Below, piece by piece: positions 32,479-42,667 of a stretch of 64,000 nt of DNA. Each line of letters opens with the position of its first letter. The first letter of the stretch is position 1. The notes under the pieces are model-generated. The model did no database searches, was not told the DNA's origin, and saw nothing but the letters and a program-made list of their open reading frames with translations. Both the position numbers and the translations under genes were made by a program. Source of the DNA: Flavobacteriia bacterium (GTDB taxonomy: Bacteria; Bacteroidota; Bacteroidia; Flavobacteriales_D; Crocinitomicaceae); NCBI GenBank assembly GCA_947446925.1, contig CANFHU010000008.1:52220-116219 (forward strand). Direction: 5' to 3'.

Positions 32479-33710
32479 TTTTCAATTTCATAAATGGTTA
32501 AACCACTGCGTAATTTCGGTTCTACCCAAGTGGATTTTGGAGGCATAATTAATTGGTGGTCAGCAACTTTTTTAACTTGGTCTATCGTAACTGGAAATAG
32601 TATAAAACCAACTTTTGCTTTTCCTTGTTCAATCGGTGTGGAGATTGCTTCTAAACCAATATTTCCAGGAATAAATTGAATTGCAGAACTAGTTTTTAAG
32701 TCTTCAATCCCTAAAATAGGTGTCAAAATGGTTTGGGTTAAAATCTCCGGATCTAAACATGCAACTGGGTCATTGGTGTTGTATAATTCTGGTTTACAGA
32801 TTAATAAATACCAAGTACCACTTAAATTCATGGTGATATGGTGTTCTTGTTCTGGTTTAGAACCTTTTTCTAAATGCGTTACACTAAAATTTTCTTTTAA
32901 TTTTTCGATAAATGCATGTTCGCTTAAACCATTTAAATTGTCCACCAAACGGTTGAATTCTCGAATATTGAGACGTTTTTCATCCATGAAAAAGGCAAGG
33001 AAATAGTCGCCTGATATATTGTTGAATCCTAGTTGTTTACGACGTTCAGATAAACCTGCACTCGAAGCACTACGATGATGACCATCGGCGATATAAGTCG
33101 CGTCAATTTTTGCAAATTCCGCTTTGACAAATGCTTCTTCTTCAGGTGTTAATACCCAAAGTTCGTGCTTCGTTCTATCGGTGGTTGAAAATTCATATTC
33201 AGGTCGCTCTGCTGCAATTTTTGCGTATTCTTCTTCCAAATTAGTATTACTTGGATAGGAGAGAAGTACAGGTTCTGCATTATAACCTACAATATCTAGA
33301 TAGTCCACAAACATTGCTTCTCTGGAAGTTAATGTTGCTTCGTGTTTTTTGATTTTATCTTGTTGGTATTCTTCCACACTTGCACCACCAATGATCCCTA
33401 AAAATTCATGGGTAGGTGTAGATTGTTTATATAGATATAAATGTGCCTGTGCATCTTGAAAAACGATTCCTTCCGCAATAAATTCCAAGTATTTACTACG
33501 AACTAAATCAAAACGCTCTTTGGAATTTGGATTTGTTTGTGGTACTTGTTTATCAAATTCGGGATGGATGATGCGTATGAAAGAATAGGGATTTGATTCC
33601 AATTTTGCTTTTAAAACAGATTTAGAATACGTAGATACTGGTCGCGTTACAACTAGATGCGCTTTGTCTCTGCTCGGTCTAATTGCACGAAAGGAATGAA
33701 GTGTTGCCAT
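32475..33710 (-). CDS. DUF1015 family protein
   Basis: FRAIRPSRDKAHLVVTRP, YIADGHHRSASS. Confidence 0.85.
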   Translation of the reverse strand: MATLHSFRAIRPSRDKAHLVVTRPVSTYSKSVLKAKLESNPYSFIRIIHPEFDKQVPQTNPNSKERFDLVRSKYLEFIAEGIVFQDAQAHLYLYKQSTPTHEFLGIIGGASVEEYQQDKIKKHEATLTSREAMFVDYLDIVGYNAEPVLLSYPSNTNLEEEYAKIAAERPEYEFSTTDRTKHELWVLTPEEEAFVKAEFAKIDATYIADGHHRSASSAGLSERRKQLGFNNISGDYFLAFFMDEKRLNIREFNRLVDNLNGLSEHAFIEKLKENFSVTHLEKGSKPEQEHHITMNLSGTWYLLICKPELYNTNDPVACLDPEILTQTILTPILGIEDLKTSSAIQFIPGNIGLEAISTPIEQGKAKVGFILFPVTIDQVKKVADHQLIMPPKSTWVEPKLRSGLTIYEIEK

Positions 33711-33915
33711 ATATTAATCTTGTGTTACGAATGTAAGAAAAAAGATTGGAAAATGGTTGTATGAAAATGTTACTATACAATGAAAGCAATTCGAATAAAG
33801 GTGTGTATATTTAAACTTGTTTTTTTTTAAAAATATTCTTAATAATACATTTTTGTAAAAATAAGATGATTTTTTTATGCTTATTTTGTAAATTTGGTTG
33901 AAATAAGATTTTATT

Positions 33916-35373
33916 ATGAAATACAACTATACTATTCCTACAGAAAAACGCATCGAACGATTGCATTATGAAAATCCTTGGTGGAATACTGGAGAAATAC
34001 AATCTACTTATAAAAGTATGAATAAACGTTTGTATTTTGATGTGTTTTATCCTTACGTGAAAGAAACGGAAATAAAAAGAGCATTGGTATTAATGGGGCC
34101 AAGACGTGTAGGGAAAACTGTGATGATGTTTCATGCGATTGAGCAATTGTTAGTTGAAAAGGTATCTAAAAAGCAAATTTTTTTTGTTGGAATTGATAAT
34201 CCAATCTATATGCACTTAAGTTTGGAAGATATTATACTTCTAGCAAAACAAGCAGTTGGTATTTCAAGTTTAGAAGGATGTTTTATTTTTTTAGATGAAA
34301 TTCAATATTTAAAAGATTGGGAGCGACATTTAAAAGTCTTGGTGGACTTATATCCTAGTACTAAGTTTATTGTTTCAGGTTCTGCTGCAGCAGCGTTGAA
34401 ATTACAAAGTTCGGAGAGTGGTGCAGGTAGATTTACAGATTTTATGTTACCTCCGTTGACTTTTCAAGAATATATACACCTTAAAGGATTGAATCATTTA
34501 ATTGATAATCAGACGATAATATACAATGAAAAAGATATTGAGATTAAAGGTACCCACGATATCAAAACCTTAAACAAAGAATTTTTTACATATTTAAATT
34601 TTGGTGGGTATCCCGAAGTTGTTTTTTCGGAAAAAATACAGAGTGATATGGGTCGGTATGTGAAAAGCGATATTGTAGATAAAGTATTATTAAGGGACTT
34701 GCCAAGTTTGTATGGGATAAAAGATGTACAAGAATTAAATAGTTTTTTTAGTTATTTAGCCTATAATTCGGGGAATGAATTTTCGTTTGATAAACTTTCA
34801 AAAGACAGTGGAATTATCAAAGAAATATTGAAAAAATACCTAACCTATTTAGAGGCTGCCTTTTTAATAAAAGTGATTAATAAAGTGGATGATAATGCTA
34901 AGAAATTCAAACGTGTAACAACTTTTAAAGTGTATTTAACCAATCCATCACTTCGTACAGCACTTTTTTCACCTATCCAAGAAATTGATCAAGAGACGGG
35001 TAATTTGGTCGAAACAGCTATTTTTTCGCAGTGGATGCATCGCGAAAAATTGGATTTAAAATATGCGAGTTGGAAAATGGGACGATCGGAAGGTGAAGTT
35101 GATATCGTGTTGATTGATAAAAAGTTATTTAAGCCAAGTTGGTGTGTAGAAGTTAAATGGAGTAATCGTTATTTTGATAAACCTAAAGAGTTGACAAGTC
35201 TTACACATTTTTGCACGCAAAATAAATTGTCTGCTTCTTTAGTTACGACCATAGATAAGCAAGGAAATGCTAGTGTAGGGGATATACATTTAACGTTTCT
35301 ACCAGCTTCCGTTTATGCATATAATATTGGAGTTATCACCTTGATGAAAAAATCTAATTGGATGCAGGATTAG
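33916..35373 (+). CDS. AAA-type ATP-binding protein, DUF4143 family (intact)
   Basis: RALVLMGPRRVGKTVMMFHAI, CFIFLDEIQYLKDWERHLK, FIVSGSAAAAL, wHTH-like middle, VDIVLIDKK...CVEVKWS. Confidence 0.9.
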   Translation: MKYNYTIPTEKRIERLHYENPWWNTGEIQSTYKSMNKRLYFDVFYPYVKETEIKRALVLMGPRRVGKTVMMFHAIEQLLVEKVSKKQIFFVGIDNPIYMHLSLEDIILLAKQAVGISSLEGCFIFLDEIQYLKDWERHLKVLVDLYPSTKFIVSGSAAAALKLQSSESGAGRFTDFMLPPLTFQEYIHLKGLNHLIDNQTIIYNEKDIEIKGTHDIKTLNKEFFTYLNFGGYPEVVFSEKIQSDMGRYVKSDIVDKVLLRDLPSLYGIKDVQELNSFFSYLAYNSGNEFSFDKLSKDSGIIKEILKKYLTYLEAAFLIKVINKVDDNAKKFKRVTTFKVYLTNPSLRTALFSPIQEIDQETGNLVETAIFSQWMHREKLDLKYASWKMGRSEGEVDIVLIDKKLFKPSWCVEVKWSNRYFDKPKELTSLTHFCTQNKLSASLVTTIDKQGNASVGDIHLTFLPASVYAYNIGVITLMKKSNWMQD

Positions 35374-35438
35374 TTTAATATGCTAAATTTGGGTTTGAGA
35401 ATTAAACGGATGAAAAATTAAATCTCATTTATAATAAA

Positions 35439-36056
35439 ATGAACTCAAATAACGCCTTACAAATCTCCCCAGAACTCAAAGCCAAACTTTCTGAATTAGG
35501 TTTTCAAAAAACGTTTGAAGAAAACGAAGTAATTTTACGTGAAAGTTCCTATATCAAAGCGATTCCAATTGTTTTACAAGGTAGTTTACGTGTCATGCGC
35601 ACAGAAGAAGACGGTCGCGAGATTTTACTTTATTACATCAAAGCAGGTGAAAGTTGTATCATGTCTTTTCTGGGTGGAATTCACGATGATACAAGTAAAA
35701 TCAATGCTGTTGCTGAAGAAAAAACGGAATTATTATTGATTCCGATGGATAAAATTTCCTTGTTAGTCAAAGATTTCCCGGAATGGTTAGACTATATTTT
35801 TAAATTGTACCACAAACGTTTTGAAGAATTGCTAGAGGTTGTCGATGCAATTGCGTTTAAAAAATTAGATGAACGAATCTTAGATTTTGTTAAAAATAAA
35901 GCGAAACTTACTAATTCAAAGGTGATTAATCTTACCCATGAACAGATTGCGAATGAGTTAGGTTCTGCGCGTGTTGTAGTTTCCCGTTTATTAAAACAAC
36001 TTGAATCAGAAGGTGTTGTTGAATTAGGTAGAAATAAAATTACCTTGTGTAACTAA
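35439..36056 (+). CDS. Crp/Fnr family transcriptional regulator
   Basis: cNMP-like domain; LTHEQIANELGSARVVVSRLLKQLE. Confidence 0.92.
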   Translation: MNSNNALQISPELKAKLSELGFQKTFEENEVILRESSYIKAIPIVLQGSLRVMRTEEDGREILLYYIKAGESCIMSFLGGIHDDTSKINAVAEEKTELLLIPMDKISLLVKDFPEWLDYIFKLYHKRFEELLEVVDAIAFKKLDERILDFVKNKAKLTNSKVINLTHEQIANELGSARVVVSRLLKQLESEGVVELGRNKITLCN

Positions 36057-36115
36057 CGTTGCTTAACTTCTAGATTTATTACCTCAACTTTGTCCTATAA
36101 TTAAAGCATAGGTTT

Positions 36116-36316
36116 ATGAAAAATATGGGAAAAGCAGACAAAATCGTTCGTGTACTAATTGCAGTACTCTTTACTGTTTTGTTTTTAAATCATGTGGTTA
36201 CAGGAGTAATGGGAGTTATTCTAGTAATATTAGCAGGTGTGTTTTTACTAACGAGCGTTGTTGGAACATGTCCGCTTTATCTACCTTTCAAAATCAATAC
36301 AAATCATAAAAAGTAA
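36116..36316 (+). CDS. DUF2892 membrane protein
   Basis: MGKADKIVRVLIAVLF...TSVVGTCPLYLPFKINT. Confidence 0.88.
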   Translation: MKNMGKADKIVRVLIAVLFTVLFLNHVVTGVMGVILVILAGVFLLTSVVGTCPLYLPFKINTNHKK

Positions 36317-36320
36317 AATC

Positions 36321-36599
36321 ATGGAAATTAAAAATTTGCTAAAAGAAAACAAAGGAACTATCGTAGATGTACGTTCGATAGAAGAGTATCGTGGTGGTCA
36401 TGTAGTAGGATCATTAAATATTCCATTACAAGAAATTCCGGAACGCTTAGAGGAATTAATAGCTTTGGAACAACCATTAATTTTATGCTGTGCTTCAGGA
36501 AATAGAAGTGGTCAAGCAGAACGTTATTTATCTCAATTGGGCATGACTTGCTACAATGGAGGGAGTTGGTTGGATGTTAATTTTCATAAATCAAATTAA
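36321..36599 (+). CDS. rhodanese-like domain protein
   Basis: GTIVDVRSIEEYRGGHVVGSLNIPL, LCCASGNRSGQA; start trimmed to MEIKNLLKEN. Confidence 0.9.
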   Translation: MEIKNLLKENKGTIVDVRSIEEYRGGHVVGSLNIPLQEIPERLEELIALEQPLILCCASGNRSGQAERYLSQLGMTCYNGGSWLDVNFHKSN

Positions 36600-36604
36600 T
36601 CAGC

Positions 36605-36922
36605 ATGTTGAAAGCAATTAAAAATGCACTTGGTTTAGGACCAAAGTTAGACTATAAACAAGCCTTGAAGAATGGAGCAATCATCGTGGATGTTCGCTCA
36701 AAAGGCGAATATGCTGGAGGTCATATTCCAGGTTCTATAAATATTCCAGTTGAAAGTTTAATTGGGAATTTAAACAAGTTGAAAAATAAAAATCAAACCA
36801 TTATTACGTGTTGTGCTTCCGGAATGCGCAGTGGTTCAGCAAAAATGATGTTGAAAGGGAAAGGGTATACCGATGTTCACAACGGAGGTTCTTGGTTTTC
36901 ATTAGGCAAAAAAATCATGTAA
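36605..36922 (+). CDS. rhodanese-like domain protein
   Basis: IIVDVRSKGEYAGGHIPGSINIP, TCCASGMRSGSA. Confidence 0.9.
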   Translation: MLKAIKNALGLGPKLDYKQALKNGAIIVDVRSKGEYAGGHIPGSINIPVESLIGNLNKLKNKNQTIITCCASGMRSGSAKMMLKGKGYTDVHNGGSWFSLGKKIM

Positions 36923-36924
36923 TT

Positions 36925-37632
36925 ATGTTAAAAGTAATTAGTACATTTTTTTTAGCGGGATTCCTGTTAGTGAGTTGTTCGATTGGACAAGGTTCAACAA
37001 AAACCGATTTGAGTCCATCTGAATTTTCAAAACAATTAACAGAAACAGAAAATCCAACGATTTTGGATGTGCGAACGCCTGGTGAATTTGGGGAAGGACA
37101 CATTCAAAACGCTTTGAATTTTGATTGGAATGGTGCAAGTTTCGATGCACAAGTTTCAAAATTAGATAAAAACAAAACTGTTTTTGTGTATTGTTTAAGT
37201 GGAGGAAGAAGTGGTTCAGCAGCAAGTCAATTACGTTCTAATGGATTTAAAAATGTGTTAGAATTAGATGGAGGTATGATGGCTTGGAGAAGTGCTGGTT
37301 TACCTGAAACAACAGATTCGAAAGTAATTAAACGTACAGGGATGACAACTTCGGAATTCGAGAAACTACTTCAAACAGAAAAGGTTGTATTAGTCGATTT
37401 TTATGCTGAGTGGTGTGGACCATGTAAAAAAATGAAACCATCTATTTTGGCTATTGAAAATGAAATGGCTTCCAACGTAAAGGTTATTCGTATTGATGTA
37501 GATAAAAATACGGAACTCGTAAAATCTTTTGGGATTTTGGAGATACCAATACTACGTGTTTACAAACAAGGGAAAATAACCTGGGAACAAAAGGGTTTCG
37601 TGGATAAAGAGGAGATAAAAAAGAATTTATAA
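36925..37632 (+). CDS. rhodanese-thioredoxin fusion lipoprotein
   Basis: FLLVSC lipobox, LDVRTPGEFGEGHI, CLSGGRSGS, then VDFYAEWCGPCKKMKP; true start 36925 rather than 36808. Confidence 0.9.
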   Translation: MLKVISTFFLAGFLLVSCSIGQGSTKTDLSPSEFSKQLTETENPTILDVRTPGEFGEGHIQNALNFDWNGASFDAQVSKLDKNKTVFVYCLSGGRSGSAASQLRSNGFKNVLELDGGMMAWRSAGLPETTDSKVIKRTGMTTSEFEKLLQTEKVVLVDFYAEWCGPCKKMKPSILAIENEMASNVKVIRIDVDKNTELVKSFGILEIPILRVYKQGKITWEQKGFVDKEEIKKNL

Positions 37633-37684
37633 TTTATAAATTGCTCCTAATCCAATAAACAATATTCATTTCAATTTTTAGCGA

Positions 37685-37720
37685 ATCATTAAGCCAAGTT
37701 TTTTGACTTGGCTTAATGAT
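37685..37720. terminator. bidirectional hairpin between convergent genes
   Basis: ATCATTAAGCCAAGT-TTTTTG-ACTTGGCTTAATGAT, perfect 15-bp stem. Confidence 0.7.
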
Positions 37721-37754
37721 TTAAAATCAATTGCGAAACAATGTAATTAATGCG

Positions 37755-38900
37755 TTATTTGGGTTTATATTTTAAGAAAAGGTTCTCGAAAAAATGTTTT
37801 GAGATTGCAGCCAATAGTATTGTAAAAACAAGAACAACAGTATAATATAAAACTTGGTCCCAAGGTGAGTTCATGTGTATAAGATATTTTTTTAGAAAAT
37901 GAATTGTACCAAAAACTACAAGCATGTGGTACATATAAATACCATATGAAATTTCACCAAGATATCCTAAATACTTATTTTTCAATTTAATAATACTGCT
38001 TTCTACGGAGGATATACAAATAATAACATAAAGAAATAGAAAGTCTACTAATAGTGGAGAAAGTATGGGTGATTTGAAAATAGTATTCCAAACAAGGTTA
38101 TCTATATTAGAATGAAAAATTAAATACACAATAAGTGATACAAAAAGAATTATTTGAATTGGTATTTTAAAAAGAAAGTTTCTATTTAACAAATTTCCTT
38201 TTGTGTATAAAAAATATGCTCCAAGACCTCCAATAGCCATTGCTTCAAATTTGAAGATATTAACAATATAATTAAACAATTCATTTTGAATAACTAGAAG
38301 TCCCAAAAGATTTAAAATTATTTTTATGAAAATAATAGATATAAGCAAGTTTAAGATTTTGTTTTTATTCAATTTAAAAAGGGGAGCCCAAATCAAATAA
38401 AACACTTCTTCTACACCTATCGACCAAAGCGGTTCTAAAAAATGGTGACCAAAATAGAATGTTACTAAACATGGTAAAAAAAACACGAAATAATACCATG
38501 TATCTGTAAGATTATAAGGCATTTCGTAGTTTATATGTAAAAGTGAGAAAGCAAACGGCAATCCAATTGTACCGATAATTACCAATAAAAAGTACAAAGG
38601 CCAAATTCTTAGTATTCGTTTGAAATAAAATGTCTTAATATTTATTTTTCCAGTATTATTTTTTTCTTTTAATAGTAAATAAGTAATTAGAAATCCGCTA
38701 AGTACAAAGAAAAAAGTAACTGCATTACCTCCATTTCTAAATAAACTAAGCCATTCTAAATTATTTAGTTCATTTTTACTTTTAATGGTTTCGCTATGGT
38801 GCATGACAACAAATAACGCTGCAATAAATCGGAGTGAATTTAATCCATTAAAAATTGAAATATTTTTAAAGTCTACTATTTTACTTTTTTCAGTCTGCAT
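37755..38900 (-). CDS. acyltransferase family 3 (OafA-like)
   Basis: NSLRFIAALFVVMHH, WSIGVEEVFYLIWAPL, LGEISYGIYMYHMLVV. Confidence 0.92.
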   Translation of the reverse strand: MQTEKSKIVDFKNISIFNGLNSLRFIAALFVVMHHSETIKSKNELNNLEWLSLFRNGGNAVTFFFVLSGFLITYLLLKEKNNTGKINIKTFYFKRILRIWPLYFLLVIIGTIGLPFAFSLLHINYEMPYNLTDTWYYFVFFLPCLVTFYFGHHFLEPLWSIGVEEVFYLIWAPLFKLNKNKILNLLISIIFIKIILNLLGLLVIQNELFNYIVNIFKFEAMAIGGLGAYFLYTKGNLLNRNFLFKIPIQIILFVSLIVYLIFHSNIDNLVWNTIFKSPILSPLLVDFLFLYVIICISSVESSIIKLKNKYLGYLGEISYGIYMYHMLVVFGTIHFLKKYLIHMNSPWDQVLYYTVVLVFTILLAAISKHFFENLFLKYKPK

Positions 38901-39079
38901 TTGCTGGAAGATAATGTTCTATGCAATGATAATGGGCGTCAATGAAAAGTTTTCCCAATTATCTCATGCAAGATTAATTTTCAAATGTAGTAAATATTTG
39001 TTTCCATTACCTTTAATTAGATATACACAGTATTTTCAAATCAAAATGAAACAAAAGAAGTAAATCGAGTTTACATGTT

Positions 39080-39847
39080 TCAAAACTTCTCAATCGCACC
39101 TAAACCAAAAAGTGCATAGTCGTATTTTGCGGGATCTTTTGGGTCAAAACTACGCAAATGACCCATTAATTCTTCTAACGCCTTGCCGTCTGTTTGGGTT
39201 CTGGTAATTAAACCTAACTTTCTGGAAATGTTTGCTGTATGTACGTCTAGTGGTATCGATAATTCACTTGCTGATATTCTATTCCAGATTCCAAAATCTA
39301 CTTTGTTTGCATCTTCTCGGATCATCCAACGTAGATACATTTGAATTCTTTTCGCTGCGGAACCTTTTTCTGGATTCGAAAGGTGTTTTTCCGAACGAGA
39401 TTCGTGTGGTGTTTCTAAAAATCGTTTTCTAAACTGTATAATTCTCCCTGCCGTTCCAAATACGGTGGGATGTTGGGAGAATGCTTTTTCCATCCCTTCG
39501 TTTTGGTAAATGTTTTGAAGTGCGCGAAAGAAAAAATCTAAGTCAATGGTGTTAAATGTTCTGTGCACAAAGCTTATAGTCTCTAATTTATCCGAATTAT
39601 AATTCATTACGAACTCATACGGATCATTTCCCATGATTTGAACGAGTTTTTTTGCGCTGGTGATAATGGATCTCCGATTTCCCCATGCAATGGTAGCTAC
39701 TAAAAAACCAACGATTTCGATATCCTCCTTATTGGTAAATTGATGTACAATTGAAATGGGGTCGTCTGCAATAAAATTAGAAGTGTTGAATTCTTCGACT
39801 TTACGGTCTAAAAATTCTTTTAATTCTTTTGAGTCTAACATCTTCAA
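39080..39847 (-). CDS. TIGR02757 family protein
   Basis: FIADDPISIVHQFTNKEDIEIVGFLVATIAWGNR; KRIQMYLRWMIR. Confidence 0.8.
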   Translation of the reverse strand: MKMLDSKELKEFLDRKVEEFNTSNFIADDPISIVHQFTNKEDIEIVGFLVATIAWGNRRSIITSAKKLVQIMGNDPYEFVMNYNSDKLETISFVHRTFNTIDLDFFFRALQNIYQNEGMEKAFSQHPTVFGTAGRIIQFRKRFLETPHESRSEKHLSNPEKGSAAKRIQMYLRWMIREDANKVDFGIWNRISASELSIPLDVHTANISRKLGLITRTQTDGKALEELMGHLRSFDPKDPAKYDYALFGLGAIEKF

Positions 39848-39867
39848 ATCAACTAATTTTCAAATTT

Positions 39868-40521
39868 TCAAATTGAAAATTGTCCGTCTTTCATTACTAA
39901 CTTTCGATCCGTCATATTCGCTAACAGTTCGTTATGCGTAACAATGACAAACGTTTGATTAAAACGATCACGTAGATCAAAAAATAATCGGTGTAATTCT
40001 TCGGAATTTTTAGAATCTAAATTACCAGATGGTTCATCTGCAAAAATTACTTTCGGTCGGTTTATTAAGGAACGAGCAACAGCAATACGTTGTTGTTCAC
40101 CACCTGAGAGCTCCGAAGGTTTATGTTCTGCTCGGTGTTGAACTCCCAGTAATTCAAAAATTTCTAGTGCGTTTTTTTTTGCTTCAGCAACAGATGTACC
40201 TTTTATAAGGGCAGGTAATATTGTATTTTCTATAGCTGTAAATTCCGGTAATAACTGATGAAACTGAAATATAAATCCAATATGTTGGTTACGAAAAGCG
40301 GCTAACTTCTTTTGTGAAAGTTGAAAAGGATTTATACCGTCAATGGTTAATATTCCATTTTGTGGCGTTTCTAAAGTTCCTAATATCTGTAAAAGCGTGG
40401 TTTTTCCAGCACCAGAGGAACCAACAATCGAAACTATTTCACCTTGTTGTACAGTTAAGTCTACGCCATTTAAAACACGTAAATCACCATAGTGGTGTGA
40501 AATTCCTCGAGCAACTAACAT
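39868..40521 (-). CDS. ABC transporter ATP-binding protein (LolD-like)
   Basis: [52 protein letters not shown]. Confidence 0.93.
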   Translation of the reverse strand: MLVARGISHHYGDLRVLNGVDLTVQQGEIVSIVGSSGAGKTTLLQILGTLETPQNGILTIDGINPFQLSQKKLAAFRNQHIGFIFQFHQLLPEFTAIENTILPALIKGTSVAEAKKNALEIFELLGVQHRAEHKPSELSGGEQQRIAVARSLINRPKVIFADEPSGNLDSKNSEELHRLFFDLRDRFNQTFVIVTHNELLANMTDRKLVMKDGQFSI

Positions 40522-41738
40522 TATTTACCACGCATTATTAAGGAATGTCCCATTTTATCGCGTTTTGTACGTAAATAGGATTCGTTATGAATGTTACTTT
40601 CAATTTCAATAGCAACATTTTCAACGATTTCTAAACCATATCCAACTAAGCCAGTTCTTTTTGTTGGGTTATTGGATAGCAAACGCATTTTATTTACCCC
40701 TAATTGACGTAGTATTTGTGCACCGATTCCATAATCACGTTCATCTCCTTTGAAGCCTAATTGTAAATTAGCTTCCACAGTATCTAAACCTTCTTCTTGC
40801 AATTTGTATGCTTTCAATTTATTAATCAAACCGATGCCACGACCTTCTTGATTCATATACACAATGACACCTTTTCCTTCTTTTTCAATTAGTTCCATTG
40901 CTTTTTCTAATTGTGGTCCACAATCACATCGGCAAGAACCGAAAACGTCTCCAGTAATACAGGAAGAGTGAACACGTACAAGAATTGCTTCATCTTCTTT
41001 CCAAGTTCCTTTCACCAAAGCCAAATGTTCTTGTTTGGAGTTTTTTACTTGAAAAGCATGTAGTCTAAAGTCACCAGCTTCGGTAGGCATTTCTACCGAA
41101 ACAACTTCATCGATTAGCGTATCATGTTTTAAACGATACTCGATCAAATCAGCAATAGAAATTATTTTAAGATCAAATTTTTCGGCAATTACAAGTAATT
41201 CAGGCAAACGTGCCATCGTACCATCCTCATTTAAGATTTCGACGATAATTCCAGCAGGTTCAAATCCAGCTAATTTAGCCAGGTCAATCGCTGCTTCGGT
41301 GTGTCCAGCACGACGTAAAACACCTTCTTTTTTAGCACGTAAGGGGAAAATATGTCCAGGTTTACCTAAGTCGTTTGGGTCCAGTTTTGGATCGATTAAA
41401 GCAAGGATTGTTTTTGCTCTATCTTGTGCGGAAATTCCTGTTGTACATCCATGTCCATTTAAATCTACGGATACGGTAAAAGGAGTTTCGTAAGCAGCTG
41501 AATTTGTTTGAACCATTAAGTTTAGACCAATTTCATCACATCGATCTTCTACCAAAGGAGCACAAATTAAACCACGACCATGCGTTGCCATAAAATTTAT
41601 TAACTCCGGAGTGGCGTTACGAGCTGCAGTTAAAAAGTCACCTTCGTTCTCTCTATCTTCATCATCGACAACAATGATTACTTTACCCGCTTTGATATCT
41701 TCAATTGCTTCTTCTATGGTATTCAGTGCTTTAGCCAT
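40521..41738 (-). CDS. ribBA: bifunctional DHBP synthase / GTP cyclohydrolase II
   Basis: [66 protein letters not shown]. Confidence 0.97.
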   Translation of the reverse strand: MAKALNTIEEAIEDIKAGKVIIVVDDEDRENEGDFLTAARNATPELINFMATHGRGLICAPLVEDRCDEIGLNLMVQTNSAAYETPFTVSVDLNGHGCTTGISAQDRAKTILALIDPKLDPNDLGKPGHIFPLRAKKEGVLRRAGHTEAAIDLAKLAGFEPAGIIVEILNEDGTMARLPELLVIAEKFDLKIISIADLIEYRLKHDTLIDEVVSVEMPTEAGDFRLHAFQVKNSKQEHLALVKGTWKEDEAILVRVHSSCITGDVFGSCRCDCGPQLEKAMELIEKEGKGVIVYMNQEGRGIGLINKLKAYKLQEEGLDTVEANLQLGFKGDERDYGIGAQILRQLGVNKMRLLSNNPTKRTGLVGYGLEIVENVAIEIESNIHNESYLRTKRDKMGHSLIMRGK

Positions 41739-41751
41739 CTTGTATAATTTG

Positions 41752-41832
41752 TGACGTAAATTTACGCAATTTTTTTCTGATTTTTTTTTGTTTTTTTTTG
41801 TGAAATGAAATATTTGATTAAATTTACGTCAA
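41752..41832. promoter_or_regulatory. paired inverted operator-like sites between ribBA and S24/XRE regulator
   Basis: TGACGTAAATTT (41752-41763) and AAATTTACGTCA (41821-41832) are exact reverse complements. Confidence 0.5.
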
Positions 41833-41853
41833 TAACGTTTAAATAATAATCAA

Positions 41854-42654
41854 ATGATCGGTCATAATATCAAAATGCTTCGTAAAAGAAAAGGGAAATC
41901 ACAAGAAGAAGTATCGGGAGAACTTGGTTTAACTCGTTCAAGTTATAGTGGTTATGAAAATGGAGTGGCTGAACCAAGTGTGGAAACATTGATTTTGGTT
42001 TGTGACTATTTTATGATAAGTCTGGATGTTTTATTACGAAAAGATTTCAGTAAATTGACGGAACGTGAATGGGAGGAAATTGACAAAGGAATTACAAAAG
42101 ATATAAAAGGTACTAATTTACGTGTATTAACCACAGTGGTAGATTCGGAAGATAACGAATTGATTGAAATGATTCCGATTAAAGCAAGTGCTGGATATAC
42201 CTCTGGTTATGCAGATGCAGATTACCTAAAAGCCTTACCTACATTTAATTTACCGTTTCTATCTAAAGAAAAAAAGTACCGTTCTTTTCCAATCCAAGGG
42301 GATAGTATGCCTCCTGTAAGTGAAGGTTCACATGTGGTCGCTGAGTTTATCCAAAATTGGACTTCCATCAAAAATGGTACTCCTTGTATTATCGTGACAA
42401 AAGATGATGGAATTGTGTTCAAAATCGTTTATAACCATATTAACGACAATCAATCGCTACAATTGTGTTCTACGAATCCATTTTACAAACCGTATTTTAT
42501 TCACGTAAATAAAGTGATTGAAGTATGGAAATTTGTGAATTACATTGCTTCCGATTTGCCAGATTTACGTTTTGATGACAATCAATTACGCAAATCTTTG
42601 GTAGATTTGCAAAAAGAAGTTTCAGAAATCAAAAATGTATTGATGCGAAACTAA
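41854..42654 (+). CDS. XRE-family HTH regulator with S24 (LexA-like) C-terminal domain
   Basis: IGHNIKMLRKRKGKSQEEVSGELGLTRSSYSGYENG; FPIQGDSMPPVSEGS. Confidence 0.88.
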   Translation: MIGHNIKMLRKRKGKSQEEVSGELGLTRSSYSGYENGVAEPSVETLILVCDYFMISLDVLLRKDFSKLTEREWEEIDKGITKDIKGTNLRVLTTVVDSEDNELIEMIPIKASAGYTSGYADADYLKALPTFNLPFLSKEKKYRSFPIQGDSMPPVSEGSHVVAEFIQNWTSIKNGTPCIIVTKDDGIVFKIVYNHINDNQSLQLCSTNPFYKPYFIHVNKVIEVWKFVNYIASDLPDLRFDDNQLRKSLVDLQKEVSEIKNVLMRN

Positions 42655-42667
42655 TAAACCCTATTCT

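Noticed and set aside
33714-34002. Minus-strand ORFs upstream of the DUF4143 gene
   Set aside because: Low-complexity Lys/Ile/Phe-rich translations of AT-rich DNA.
36808-36924. Upstream extension of the rhodanese-thioredoxin ORF
   Set aside because: It overlaps the previous rhodanese gene in another frame; the signal peptide and lipobox start at 36925.
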